Notes under the pieces: generated by a model
What the model was told of the DNA's origin: nothing
The model's database searches: none
The model's input: the letters and a program-made list of their open reading frames with translations, nothing else
Source: Halovenus sp037080055
GTDB taxonomy: Archaea; Halobacteriota; Halobacteria; Halobacteriales; Haloarculaceae
Direction: 5' to 3'
Assembly: GCF_037080055.1 (NCBI RefSeq)
Contig: NZ_JBAOJI010000004.1
Coordinates: 1 to 64,000, forward strand
Length of the DNA stretch: 64,000 nucleotides
In this document: piece after piece, positions 49,219-58,231 of the stretch
Layout of the letters: every line of letters begins with the position of its first letter
Position numbering within the stretch: position 1 is the first letter of the stretch
Program-made: the position numbers and the translations under genes

Positions 49219-50793
49219 ATGGCTTTCGAGTACGAACTTCCCGATGTCGGCGAGGGAGTCGCGGAGGGCGAGGTCGTCGCCTGGCACGTCGAGGTCGGCG
49301 ACCACGTCGACGAGGACGAGGTGCTGGCCGAAATCGAGACGGACAAGGCGGTCGTCGACCTGCCCTCGCCGGTCGCGGGAACGATTCGGGAACTGCACGC
49401 CGAGGAGGGCGATGTCGTCCCGGTCGGCAGCGTCGTCGTGACCATCGACGTAGATGGCGAGGCGGACGAAGCGGACGCAGGTGAACCGGCGGACGCTGAA
49501 CCTGCGACGGAGGCGAGCGGCAGTGAAGAAACTGCTGCTGCTGCGACGACAGACGGCGAGACGCCGGTCGCAGAGGGCCGGGTGTTCGCGCCGCCGAACG
49601 TTCGCCGACTGGCCCGCGAACTCGGCATCGAAATCGCGGCCGTCGAGGGGTCGGGACCGAGCGGACGCGTCACCGAATCCGACGTTCGGGCGGCCGCCGA
49701 GGCCGACGACGAGTCGGAAGCGGAGACAGAACGCAAATCCGCGACTCGACGGCGAAGCGACAGCGAGCGCAAGTCGGCAGTGAGCAAGCGTAGCGACGGC
49801 GAGCGGAAGTCCGCCACTCGTCGACGCGAGAGCGGAGCCACCGCAAGCGCCGAGTCGGCGGACCGCGACCGGACGCTCGCCGTCCCGGCGACGCGGAAAG
49901 TCGCTCGCGACCACGAGGTCGACATCGACGCGGTGCCCACGGAGAAGGAGCGCGACGGCGAGGCCTTCGTCGAACCCGAGGACATCGAGCGGTACGTCGA
50001 AGCGCAGGAAGCCGCCGCAGAAGCCGAGGCGTCGGCGGAGACGGGCGCCGCAACCGACGCAACGACACAGGCGGAGACGGCCACCGCGGGCGACAAGCCA
50101 GTCTCGACGGAGCCGTACCGCGGGATTCGCCGGACCATCGGCAACCAGATGCAGACCTCATCACAGACGATTCCGCACGCGACTCACCACGACAAGGCGG
50201 TCGTCGACGATCTGGTCGAGACCCGCGCAGAGTTGAAATCGCGGGCCGAGGAGCGGGGGATCAGCCTCACCTACATGCCCTTCGTGCTGAAGGCGCTGGT
50301 CGCGGGGCTGAAAGAATACCCGGTGATGAACACGGAACTCGACGAAGAGGCCGAGGAGGTCCGCTACAAGGAATACTACAACATCGGCATCGCGGTCGCG
50401 ACCGACGCCGGCCTGATGGTTCCGGTTGTCGAAGATGTCGATCAAAAGGGAATTCTCGATCTGGCCTCGGAGGTGAACGAACTGGCCGAGAAGGCCCGCA
50501 ACCGCGAGGTGTCAGCCGCCGAAATGCAGGGCGGCACCTTCACCGTGACGAACTTCGGTGCCATCGGCGGGGAGTACGCCACGCCGATCATCAACCACCC
50601 CGAGACGGGGATTCTCGGCCTCGGCGCGATCGAACAGCGCCCCGTCGCCGAGGACGGTGAGGTGGTTGCACGCGAAACGCTGCCGCTGTCGCTATCGATC
50701 GATCACCGCGTCATCGACGGCGCGGAGGCCGCACACTTCACCAACACGGTGATCGAGTACCTGGAGAATCCGACGCTGTTGTTGCTCGAATAA
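49219..50793 (+). CDS. pdhC: 2-oxoacid dehydrogenase E2, dihydrolipoyl acyltransferase
   Basis: The 524-residue core subunit has one lipoyl domain (1-78, lipoyl Lys43 in EIETDKAVVDLPSP), an Ala/Glu linker, a peripheral-subunit-binding domain (122-157, FAPPNVRRLARELGI and GSGPSGRVTESDV), an unusually basic linker with ERKSATRRR-type repeats (171-204), a second binding-domain-like segment (220-262, LAVPATRKVARDHEVDID) that lacks the GTGxxGR turn, another linker, and the catalytic domain (about 297-524) ending with DHRVIDGAEAAHF. It starts 1 bp after E1 beta. Confidence 0.95.
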   Translation: MAFEYELPDVGEGVAEGEVVAWHVEVGDHVDEDEVLAEIETDKAVVDLPSPVAGTIRELHAEEGDVVPVGSVVVTIDVDGEADEADAGEPADAEPATEASGSEETAAAATTDGETPVAEGRVFAPPNVRRLARELGIEIAAVEGSGPSGRVTESDVRAAAEADDESEAETERKSATRRRSDSERKSAVSKRSDGERKSATRRRESGATASAESADRDRTLAVPATRKVARDHEVDIDAVPTEKERDGEAFVEPEDIERYVEAQEAAAEAEASAETGAATDATTQAETATAGDKPVSTEPYRGIRRTIGNQMQTSSQTIPHATHHDKAVVDDLVETRAELKSRAEERGISLTYMPFVLKALVAGLKEYPVMNTELDEEAEEVRYKEYYNIGIAVATDAGLMVPVVEDVDQKGILDLASEVNELAEKARNREVSAAEMQGGTFTVTNFGAIGGEYATPIINHPETGILGLGAIEQRPVAEDGEVVARETLPLSLSIDHRVIDGAEAAHFTNTVIEYLENPTLLLLE

Positions 50794-50826
50794 GATGACT
50801 CAATCAACCCAACACACGATCCACAC

Positions 50827-52239
50827 ATGGTAGTAGGAGACGTCACCACTGGCACTGATGTACTGGTAATCGGCGGCGGACCCGGCGGCTACGTGGCCAC
50901 GATCCGCGCCGGGCAACTCGACCTCGACGTGACGCTGGTCGAGATGGACAGCTACGGCGGCACCTGCCTCAACTACGGCTGCATTCCCTCGAAGGCATTC
51001 ATTTCGGCGACGGACATCGCCCACAAAGCGGGCGATGCCGAACGGATGGGAATTTTCGCCGACCCGGCGGTCGACATGCAGGGGATGGTTTCCTGGAAGG
51101 ATCAACTCGTCACTCGGCTCACGAAGGGCGTCGAATCGCTCTGTAACGGCGCTGGCGCGACGCTGATCGAGGGCCGCGCGGAGTTCTCCGGTGAGAACAG
51201 CGCCCGCATCGTTCAGGAGGGCGAGGGCCAGGGATCCGAGTCCATCGAGTTCGAGCACGCCGTCATCGCGACCGGGAGTCGGCCGATCCAGATTCCCAAC
51301 TTCGAGTTCGACAACGAGCGTATCCTCTCCTCTCGGGACGCGCTGGCGCTGGAGAATGTGCCCGACAGCATGGTCGTCGTCGGCGGCGGCTACATCGGGA
51401 TGGAACTGGCGACGGTCTTCCAGAAACTCGGCTCTGACGTGACTATCGTCGAACAACTTGACGACATCCTCCCGACCTACGGCGAGGAGGTGACAGAAGT
51501 CGTTCGCAAGCGCGCGGAGTCACTCGGTGTCGACTTCCACTTCGGCCACGCAGCGGCCGACTGGGAAGACAACGAGGACGACATCACAGTCCACACCGAT
51601 ACCGAGGACGGCGACGGCGGCACGTTCGACTGTGAGAAGTGTCTCGTCGCGGTCGGCCGCCAGCCAGTGACGGATACGCTGAACCTGGACGCCGCAGGTA
51701 TCGAGACCGTCCAAGGCAGAATCGACACCGACGACCGAGCGCGGACGAACAAGGAACACATCTTCGCCGTCGGCGACGTGGCCGGCGAGCCAATGCTCGC
51801 GCACAAGGCGTTCAAAGAGGGCGAGGTCGCGGCCGAGGTAATCGCCGGCGAGCCCGCGGCACTGGATTATCAGGCGATTCCGGCCGCAGTCTTCACCGAC
51901 CCCGAGATTGGAACGGTCGGCATGACCGAGGCCGACGCCGAGGAAGCCGGTTTCGAGCCAGTCGTCGGAAAGATGCCCCTGCGGGCGTCGGGTCGAGCGC
52001 TGACGCTGAACGAACGCGAGGGCTTCGTCAAAGTCGTCGCCGATGCCGAGACGGAGTTCGTGCTCGGTGCACAGATTGTCGGCCCTGAAGCCTCGGAACT
52101 GGTCGCCGAACTCGCCCTGGCGATCGAACTCGGCGCAACGTTAGAGGACGTGGCAGCGACGATTCACGTCCACCCGACGCTGTCGGAGGCCGTCCACGAG
52201 GCCGCCAAGGGCGCTCGCGGACAGAGCATTCACTACTAA
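50827..52239 (+). CDS. lpdA: Dihydrolipoamide dehydrogenase (E3)
   Basis: The 470-residue flavoprotein reoxidises the lipoyl arm with NAD+. It shows the FAD fold DVLVIGGGPGGYVATIRAGQ, the redox disulfide GGTCLNYGCIPSKAF, the NAD fold SMVVVGGGYIGMELATVFQ, HIFAVGDVAGEPMLAHKAF and the C-terminal active-site HVHPTLSEAVHEAA. It is 33 bp after E2 and ends the operon, with its stop overlapping the convergent transporter gene. Confidence 0.96.
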   Translation: MVVGDVTTGTDVLVIGGGPGGYVATIRAGQLDLDVTLVEMDSYGGTCLNYGCIPSKAFISATDIAHKAGDAERMGIFADPAVDMQGMVSWKDQLVTRLTKGVESLCNGAGATLIEGRAEFSGENSARIVQEGEGQGSESIEFEHAVIATGSRPIQIPNFEFDNERILSSRDALALENVPDSMVVVGGGYIGMELATVFQKLGSDVTIVEQLDDILPTYGEEVTEVVRKRAESLGVDFHFGHAAADWEDNEDDITVHTDTEDGDGGTFDCEKCLVAVGRQPVTDTLNLDAAGIETVQGRIDTDDRARTNKEHIFAVGDVAGEPMLAHKAFKEGEVAAEVIAGEPAALDYQAIPAAVFTDPEIGTVGMTEADAEEAGFEPVVGKMPLRASGRALTLNEREGFVKVVADAETEFVLGAQIVGPEASELVAELALAIELGATLEDVAATIHVHPTLSEAVHEAAKGARGQSIHY

Positions 52240-53165
52240 AACACGCCCGCGATGAATCCCAGCCCCATCGTCACGAGGACGATAGCGGAGAACACTGGGA
52301 GGTAGGGGGTGTACCGTTCGACTGTCTCTTCGTGGGCGTGATAGCCCGCGATCAGCGCCATCGTCAGCGCGACAATCCCGACGATGACGGTGAGTGCGTA
52401 CGCAGTCATGAGTTCGAGACAGTGTGTCGAGCCGGCACAGAGCGCGATGATCTCGAACTCTTCCTCGTGGGCGAACCCGAGCAGGAACGCGAACCACGCG
52501 ATGCCGAACAGACCGCGGTCGGCAGCGTCCTCCGGAGTCCCGTGTGAGTGCCCCCCGACAAAGGGGAGGAACCCGACGAGTCGAGAGCGGAGTCCCCCGT
52601 CGTCGTGAGTGTGCTCGTCGTGCTGGTTATCCGCTGCGTGTTCGTGATGCGCGTGATTGTGATCGTGATCGTCAGTGTGCTCGTGATCGTGATCGTGATC
52701 GTCAGTGTGCTCGTGATCGTGATCGTCAGTGTGCCCGTGATTGTGATCGCTTTCGGCGTGCTCGTGACCGTGGCCGCTCTCGTGTTCGTGGCTGTGACCA
52801 TCTCCACTGGTCCCGTGAGAGTGGCCATGAAAGTACTCCCGAACGCCAAGCGCCACCAGTACGAGACCGGCCACGATACTGACTGGGCCACCGATCTGAA
52901 CGCCGCCGAGGATCGTGATCGGCTCGTCGACCTGCGTGAGGCTGAAATACCCCTTCGCGTAGAAGAAGACAGCCACCATTGCAATACTGCTCACGAGGTG
53001 ACCGATCCCGATGAGCAGACTCGCCGCCATCCCGGAGAGCCACTTGTTCCCCTGATCGAGGGCGTACGAGGCGGCGACGGGCCAGCCGTGGCCCGGTTCG
53101 ATACCGTGGATGGCACCGAGTCCGACAGCGCCGACCAACAGCCCGAGCGAGTCACCGTGCAACAT
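52236..53165 (-). CDS. Nickel/cobalt transporter, NicO/RcnA-like, with His-rich loop
   Basis: The 309-residue membrane protein starts MLHGDSLGLLVGAVGLGAIH and has GIEPGHGWPVAAS (about 21-33), the NicO metal motif. A long cytoplasmic or external loop (about 110-190) is packed with His, Asp and Glu (HGHSHGTSGDGHSHEH and many DHDHEH units) and should bind divalent metal. The C-terminal half has GFAHEEEFEIIALCAG. It may import or export Ni/Co. It lies divergent from nikR, 94 bp between start codons. ATG at 53165 is preferred; an in-frame ATG about 27 nt upstream is possible. Confidence 0.87.
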   Translation of the reverse strand: MLHGDSLGLLVGAVGLGAIHGIEPGHGWPVAASYALDQGNKWLSGMAASLLIGIGHLVSSIAMVAVFFYAKGYFSLTQVDEPITILGGVQIGGPVSIVAGLVLVALGVREYFHGHSHGTSGDGHSHEHESGHGHEHAESDHNHGHTDDHDHEHTDDHDHDHEHTDDHDHNHAHHEHAADNQHDEHTHDDGGLRSRLVGFLPFVGGHSHGTPEDAADRGLFGIAWFAFLLGFAHEEEFEIIALCAGSTHCLELMTAYALTVIVGIVALTMALIAGYHAHEETVERYTPYLPVFSAIVLVTMGLGFIAGVF

Positions 53166-53259
53166 AGCAAGATATCCGCAAACAGCGGGCATAACGGTTG
53201 TTACTACCGGATCGGGGGAATCGTAATACCTTCTTGTACCGGGCGGTCGAAAGACGGCT

Positions 53260-53652
53260 GTGCGAACGAGTTTCAACATCCCCGAACAACTGCTCGAAGA
53301 GTTCGATCAGGTCTGGCAAGAGGAAGGGCTGGACAACCGATCACGTGCAGTCCGCGAGGCGATGCAGGAGTACATCGAGACCCATGCTCGACTCGAAAAG
53401 TTAGACGGGACTGTCGTTGCACTGCTTGCCTTCGATTACCGCCATCACGACGTGATCGAGGAGTTACATGGCATCCAACACGAGTACCAGGACGTTATCC
53501 TGAACACGAGCCACACGCATCACGGAGAGTGGTGTCTCGAATCGCTGTTCTGCCGCGGTGGAGTGCGCAGAGTCCGAGAACTGAGCTACGAGCTTCGCGA
53601 TTTCGACGGCGTACGCCGAGTGAAGACGATGGTCATACAAACCAACGACTGA
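53260..53652 (+). CDS. nikR: Nickel-responsive regulator NikR
   Basis: The 130-residue protein has a ribbon-helix-helix N terminus (MRTSFNIPEQLLEEFDQVW, DNRSRAVREAMQEYI) and a C-terminal ACT-like nickel domain. The Ni-binding set is visible as His74, His85, His87 and Cys92 (LNTSHTHHGEWCLE). The start is GTG at 53260, the only start that keeps the DNA-binding strand intact. Divergence from a NicO transporter supports nickel control of that gene. Confidence 0.93.
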   Translation: MRTSFNIPEQLLEEFDQVWQEEGLDNRSRAVREAMQEYIETHARLEKLDGTVVALLAFDYRHHDVIEELHGIQHEYQDVILNTSHTHHGEWCLESLFCRGGVRRVRELSYELRDFDGVRRVKTMVIQTND

Positions 53653-53996
53653 GCCACCCGAGCATGCCGGATTCGTGGCTGGTGAGTGGGACACAAGACA
53701 ACAGACAAAACCGCGACCGGCAGTCATAGGGGATGGTCGGTGCCGGTCGCAGAGAAAGTGCACCGTCCGTGACAGACAGACACCAAGCGCAATGTCTGCG
53801 TTCGTCATCGCCGCCGCGGTAGATCACCTCCCGTTCGCATCGGAATCATGGAACAGCTATGTGATCAGTTGCCAGCCACCAAGGTATTCTCGTTGTAATA
53901 GCCGCATCTTTATATTGGGCAACATTGTAAACTCGAAACGCGACTGAACGGTTCCACGGTAAACGATCGAGCGTCAAACGGTTACTGACCCAATCA
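53653..53996. other. Intergenic region with a 10-bp inverted repeat and a TATA box
   Basis: No credible gene is found. GCGACCGGCA (53713-53722) and TGCCGGTCGC (53741-53750) are perfect inverted copies around an 18-bp spacer and could be a regulator site or a terminator after nikR. CTTTATATT near 53908-53916 is a TATA candidate for the next gene with a leader of about 60 nt. Confidence 0.5.
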
Positions 53997-54671
53997 ATGT
54001 GGGAAGTATCATATCGAATCACGCCAGAACAGGAATACTTCGACAGGGGCGAGACGGTTCTGTGGGACGCGGGGATCTATCTGGAGTCGATTCGTTCGAT
54101 GGAATTCGTCGAGGACGGATCGGTCGTCATGGTCTACGAAGTCGACGGCGACGCAGAGACGCTGCAAGGCTGTCTCGACGCCGCACCGGAGAAGATCATC
54201 GACTATTCGATCACGGAAGACAGCGACCCGCTGGTCGCCCAGTTGTGGCTCTATCCCGACGAGACCTTGGAGCAGTTGCTGGATGTGCACCGCTCGTTCG
54301 GCGTCTCTGTCGAGTTTCCGATCGACTACGTCAGTCAGAACCCGGCAACCATCGAAATCGTCGAGACGGGGCCGCGAAACGAACTCCGGGATCGGATCGA
54401 GCAGACTCGGGAGGTTGCAGACGTGCACATCAATCACGTCCATCGCCACAGACCGGGCTCCGAGCAACTGTTCCGTGAGCTAACCGACCGCCAGCAGGAA
54501 GTCCTGCAAGCGGCCGTCGAGCAGGGATACTACCAGATTCCCCGGGAAGCGACACACCAGAAAATCGCCGACGAACTGGGCTGCTCGAAAAGCGTCGTCG
54601 GGCAGCATCTCCGGCGGGTCGAGGCAGCGCTGGTCTCCTCGGTCGTTCCCGAGGGGGACGAGGACCTGTAA
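53997..54671 (+). CDS. Bat-type HTH-10 transcriptional regulator
   Basis: The 224-residue protein has an N-terminal sensor-like alpha/beta domain (about 1-150) and a C-terminal bacterio-opsin-activator helix-turn-helix (about 160-213: LTDRQQEVLQAAVEQGYYQI, HQKIADELGCSKSVVGQHL). It has no PAS or GAF domain and no signal peptide. The target is unknown. Confidence 0.88.
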   Translation: MWEVSYRITPEQEYFDRGETVLWDAGIYLESIRSMEFVEDGSVVMVYEVDGDAETLQGCLDAAPEKIIDYSITEDSDPLVAQLWLYPDETLEQLLDVHRSFGVSVEFPIDYVSQNPATIEIVETGPRNELRDRIEQTREVADVHINHVHRHRPGSEQLFRELTDRQQEVLQAAVEQGYYQIPREATHQKIADELGCSKSVVGQHLRRVEAALVSSVVPEGDEDL

Positions 54672-54709
54672 GTACTGGCTTTACCTTCCCGGAGCGACAA
54701 CTACGGGGT

Positions 54710-56827
54710 ATGAGTACTCCAGCAAGTCGGAACCGCCTCGACGACGAGGAGAGTCCGTATCTACAGGATCACGCCGATAATCCCGTCAACTGGCAGCCGT
54801 GGGACGAGGCGGCCCTCGAAGCCGCGAAAGAACAGGACAAACCGATCTTCCTCTCTGTCGGCTACGCCGCCTGCCACTGGTGTCACGTGATGGCAGACGA
54901 GAGTTTCGAGGACGAGGAAGTCGCCGAGATGCTCAACGAGCACTTCGTCCCGATCAAGGTCGACCGCGAGGAGCGCCCCGATGTCGACAGTATTTACCAG
55001 ACCATCTGTCAGCGCGTCAGCGGCCGCGGGGGCTGGCCGCTTTCGGTCTGGCTGACACCCGACCAGAAGCCGTTTCAGGTTGGGACGTACTTCCCGAAAG
55101 AGCAGAAACGCCGGACTCCGGGATTTCTCAACATTCTGGAGCAGATCAAAGAGGCCTGGAACAGCGAGGAAGACCGTGAAGAGATCCAGTCCCGCGCCGA
55201 GGAGTGGGCGGAGTTGGCCGTCGACGAACTGGAAGGCGCACCTGGCGGCTCACAGCCACCGGACGACAACGTTCTCTCGTCGGCGGCACAGGCTGCCGTC
55301 CGGGGTGCAGACCGAGAGTACGGTGGTTGGGGCTCCGGCCCGAAATTCCCCCAGACCGGCCGGCTCCACCTGCTCATGCGTGCGTACGACGAGACAGACC
55401 GCGATGTCTATCTCGATGTCGTAACCGAGACGCTGGACGCGATGGCCGACGGCGGGATGTACGACCACGTCGGCGGCGGCTTCCACCGATACGCGACCGA
55501 CCGCGACTGGACAGTGCCGCACTTCGAGAAGATGCTCTACGACAACGCCGAACTGCCGCGCGCCTACCTCGCAGGCTACCAGATCACCGAAAACGAGCGA
55601 TACGCGGAGGTCGTCGAGGAGACACTGGAGTTCCTCCAGCGCGAGATGACCCACGAGGACGGAGCCTTCTTCAGCACGCTCGACGCCCAGAGCGAGGGCG
55701 AATCGGGCGAACGCGAGGAAGGCGCGTTCTACGTCTGGACACCCGAGGAGATCCACGACGTCGTCGACGACGAGGACGACGCCGACCTGTTCTGTGAACA
55801 CTACGGCATCACCGAGGCCGGAAACTTCGAGGGGAAGACGGTGCTCACCAAGGCGGCAGCACCGGAAACGCTTGCCGCTCGCCACGACACGGAGGCCGAA
55901 GACATCGAGGAGGCACTCGACCGAGCGCGCGAGCAGGTCTTCGAGGCGCGGGAGAAGCGCCCGCGACCGCCCCGAGACGAGAAGATTCTGGCGAGTTGGA
56001 ACGGCCTCACCCTCTCTGCCTTTGCAGAGGCCGCAGTCGTCCTCGACGAGGAGTACGCCGAGCCAGCAGCGGACGCACTCGACTTTCTGAAATCCGAGCT
56101 GTGGGACGCCGACGAACAGCGGCTCTCCCGGCGATACAAGGACGGCGTCGTGAAAATCGACGGCTACCTCGAAGATTACGCCTTCCTCGGCCGCGGTGCA
56201 TTCGACCTCTATCAGGCGACCGGCGAGGTCGAACATCTCGCCTTCGCGCTGGATCTCGCTCGCGCCATCGAGCGGGACTTCTGGGACGAGGAAGAGGAGA
56301 CGCTGTACTTCACGCCGCGGGATGGGGAGTCGCTAATCGCCCGGCCGCAGGAGCCGACCGATCAGTCCACGCCGTCGAGTATGGGCGTCGCCGCGGAATT
56401 GCTCGAACAACTCTCGCACTTCCAGACCGACGACTCCTTCGGGGAGATTGCCGAGACGGTCGTCGACCGGCAGGGGAGTCGAATCGAGTCGAACCCGCTG
56501 CAGCACGCCTCGCTGACGCTTGCGGCAGATACGGTCATCGAGGGGCCGCTGGAGTTGGCGCTGGTCGCAGACGAGATTCCCGCGGAGTACCGCGAGGAAC
56601 TGCAAGAGTGGTATCTGCCGGGCGGGATCTTCGCGTGGCGGCCGGCCGACGAGGAGGGACTACAGCCGTGGCTAGAGACGCTCGGACTGGATGAAGCACC
56701 GCCGATCTGGGCGGATCGCGGGCAGAAAAACGACGACCCGACGGTGTATGCCTGCCGGTCTCGGACCTGCTCGCCGCCGCGGAACGAACTCCCGCGGGCG
56801 TTGCGGTGGGGCCAGCGGATGCTCTAG
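54710..56827 (+). CDS. YyaL/DUF255-type thioredoxin-domain protein
   Basis: The 705-residue protein has an N-terminal thioredoxin-like domain with Cys55-x2-Cys58 (GYAACHWCHVMADESFED) and NPVNWQPWDEAALEAAKEQD, followed by a large (alpha/alpha)6 barrel resembling N-acylglucosamine epimerase/cellobiose epimerase folds (YDHVGGGFHRYATDRDW, FEKMLYDNAELPRAYL, ILASWNGLTLSAFAEAA). The family is widespread and uncharacterised. It overlaps the convergent thioredoxin gene by 4 bp. Confidence 0.92.
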   Translation: MSTPASRNRLDDEESPYLQDHADNPVNWQPWDEAALEAAKEQDKPIFLSVGYAACHWCHVMADESFEDEEVAEMLNEHFVPIKVDREERPDVDSIYQTICQRVSGRGGWPLSVWLTPDQKPFQVGTYFPKEQKRRTPGFLNILEQIKEAWNSEEDREEIQSRAEEWAELAVDELEGAPGGSQPPDDNVLSSAAQAAVRGADREYGGWGSGPKFPQTGRLHLLMRAYDETDRDVYLDVVTETLDAMADGGMYDHVGGGFHRYATDRDWTVPHFEKMLYDNAELPRAYLAGYQITENERYAEVVEETLEFLQREMTHEDGAFFSTLDAQSEGESGEREEGAFYVWTPEEIHDVVDDEDDADLFCEHYGITEAGNFEGKTVLTKAAAPETLAARHDTEAEDIEEALDRAREQVFEAREKRPRPPRDEKILASWNGLTLSAFAEAAVVLDEEYAEPAADALDFLKSELWDADEQRLSRRYKDGVVKIDGYLEDYAFLGRGAFDLYQATGEVEHLAFALDLARAIERDFWDEEEETLYFTPRDGESLIARPQEPTDQSTPSSMGVAAELLEQLSHFQTDDSFGEIAETVVDRQGSRIESNPLQHASLTLAADTVIEGPLELALVADEIPAEYREELQEWYLPGGIFAWRPADEEGLQPWLETLGLDEAPPIWADRGQKNDDPTVYACRSRTCSPPRNELPRALRWGQRML

Positions 56828-57207
56828 GCGCTCGATTCGCCCAACTGTTCGCGGAACTGCTCGGCGAGATAGACGGCGATCGGCATCCCCTCGTCTTCGA
56901 CGAATCGGGCAATCTCCTCGCCGTTTCGCTCGGCGACGACGGTCGGGATGCGGTCGATATCGTACTCCTCGACGCCTTCGCCCTGTTTGTCCTCGTCGAG
57001 AGGGTGTTCGACGATCCGCTCGCTTGGAATGCTCGCTTCTTCGAGGGCCGCCCCGAAGTCCGGAAGCGCTGCGCGGCAGTCTTTGCACCAGTCACCGCAC
57101 CAGATCTTGTAGGTGATCTCGTTTCTGTGCGCTTCGAGTACGTCGATCGTCTCCACATACGCATCGGCGACCCACGCAGGATTCGGTTCGAGAGTCTCCA
57201 GAGGCAT
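56824..57207 (-). CDS. Thioredoxin-fold protein with a Cys-rich active site
   Basis: The 127-residue protein contains WCGDWCKDCRAALPDF (36-51), with Cys37, Cys41 and Cys44. The usual Cys-x2-Cys is represented by Cys41-x2-Cys44, and Cys37 is extra. IDRIPTVVAERNGEEIARF carries the cis-Pro loop. It resembles TlpA/YbbN-like cytosolic thioredoxins rather than a secreted one (no signal peptide). It is divergent from the cysteine synthase gene. Confidence 0.87.
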   Translation of the reverse strand: MPLETLEPNPAWVADAYVETIDVLEAHRNEITYKIWCGDWCKDCRAALPDFGAALEEASIPSERIVEHPLDEDKQGEGVEEYDIDRIPTVVAERNGEEIARFVEDEGMPIAVYLAEQFREQLGESSA

Positions 57208-57317
57208 TGTGAGCCATTTGATAGCCGGTAACTTATAATATGCGCCGGCGAGCGAGATCCGGGCACCACCTGCCGGTGCCGGCGGGAGTTACAAGGGGCG
57301 AGCGTGTACCCCCGGAT

Positions 57318-58229
57318 ATGGACGAGAGCATCTTGGACACCATCGGGAGCCCACTCGTCGAGGTCAACAGCCCCGATGGAACCACAGTCGCCGCAAAGAT
57401 CGAGTCGTTCAACCCGGGCGGATCGGCGAAGGACCGCCCCGCGATGTCGATGGTCGAGGCCGCCGAACGAGACGGCAAACTCGAAGATAGCGATACCGTC
57501 GTCGAGCCGACCAGCGGCAACACCGGCATCGGGCTGGCGATGGTCGGCGCGGCCAAAGGCTACGATGTCGTCCTCGTGATGCCCGCCTCACAGTCGAAAG
57601 AGCGCCGCCAGATCATGCGCGCCTACGGCGCGGACCTCGAACTCGTCGAAGGGTCGATCAGCGACGCGCGCGACCGGGCCGACGAACTCACAGAGCGAGA
57701 CGGCTACGTCCAGATGTACCAGTTCGAGAACGGCGCGAATCCAGAAGCTCACTACCGGACGACCGGCCCTGAAATCCTCGACCAACTGGACGGGCGCGAA
57801 CCGGACGCGCTGGTCGCCGGCGTCGGCACCGGCGGAACGATCACGGGCATCGGCCGCCGCCTGCGCGAGGAGTTCCCCGAGATGGAAGTCGTCGCCGTCG
57901 AACCGGAGGAAAATGCCGTCCTCTCCGGCGAGGAGGCGGGTGACGACGACTTCCAGGGGATGGGTCCCGGATTCATCAGCGACAACCTCGATCAGGACCT
58001 CCTCGATGGGGTCGAGACTGTCGATATCGAGACCGCCGAGCGGGAGTGTCGCCGACTCGCCCAGTCCGAAGGCATCTTCGTCGGCCAGTCCTCCGGCGGA
58101 TCCAACGTCGCGGCCAAACGTGTCGCCCGCCGACTCCGCGGGCAGACGGAAGATCCACTCGTCCTGACGGTATACTGGGACTCCGGCGAGCGATACATGA
58201 CGACGGGAATGTTCGAAGCCGAGGAATAG
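57318..58229 (+). CDS. cysK: Cysteine synthase (O-acetylserine sulfhydrylase)
   Basis: The 303-residue PLP enzyme has the PLP-Lys38 in FNPGGSAKDRPAMSMVEAAE, the substrate loop VEPTSGNTGIGLAMVGAAKG, the phosphate-binding GVGTGGTITGIGRRL and the C-terminal GIFVGQSSGGSNVAAKRVA. It forms cysteine from O-acetylserine (or a phosphoserine variant) and sulfide. The start at 57318 is chosen because the upstream in-frame stretch is not conserved. Confidence 0.93.
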   Translation: MDESILDTIGSPLVEVNSPDGTTVAAKIESFNPGGSAKDRPAMSMVEAAERDGKLEDSDTVVEPTSGNTGIGLAMVGAAKGYDVVLVMPASQSKERRQIMRAYGADLELVEGSISDARDRADELTERDGYVQMYQFENGANPEAHYRTTGPEILDQLDGREPDALVAGVGTGGTITGIGRRLREEFPEMEVVAVEPEENAVLSGEEAGDDDFQGMGPGFISDNLDQDLLDGVETVDIETAERECRRLAQSEGIFVGQSSGGSNVAAKRVARRLRGQTEDPLVLTVYWDSGERYMTTGMFEAEE

Positions 58230-58231
58230 AG

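Noticed and set aside
48174..50144. 656-residue reverse-strand frame over pdhB/pdhC
   Set aside because: Ser/Ala/Thr-rich shadow of the E1 beta and E2 genes.
52670..52760. CRISPR-like short repeats
   Set aside because: The repeats lie in frame inside the His-rich loop of the transporter and have no spacers.
53165..53260. Classical NikR operator (GTATGA-N16-TCATAC type) between nicO and nikR
   Set aside because: Only weak partial similarity (GTTACTAC ... GTAATACC) is visible and the halves are not good inverted copies, so no site is called.
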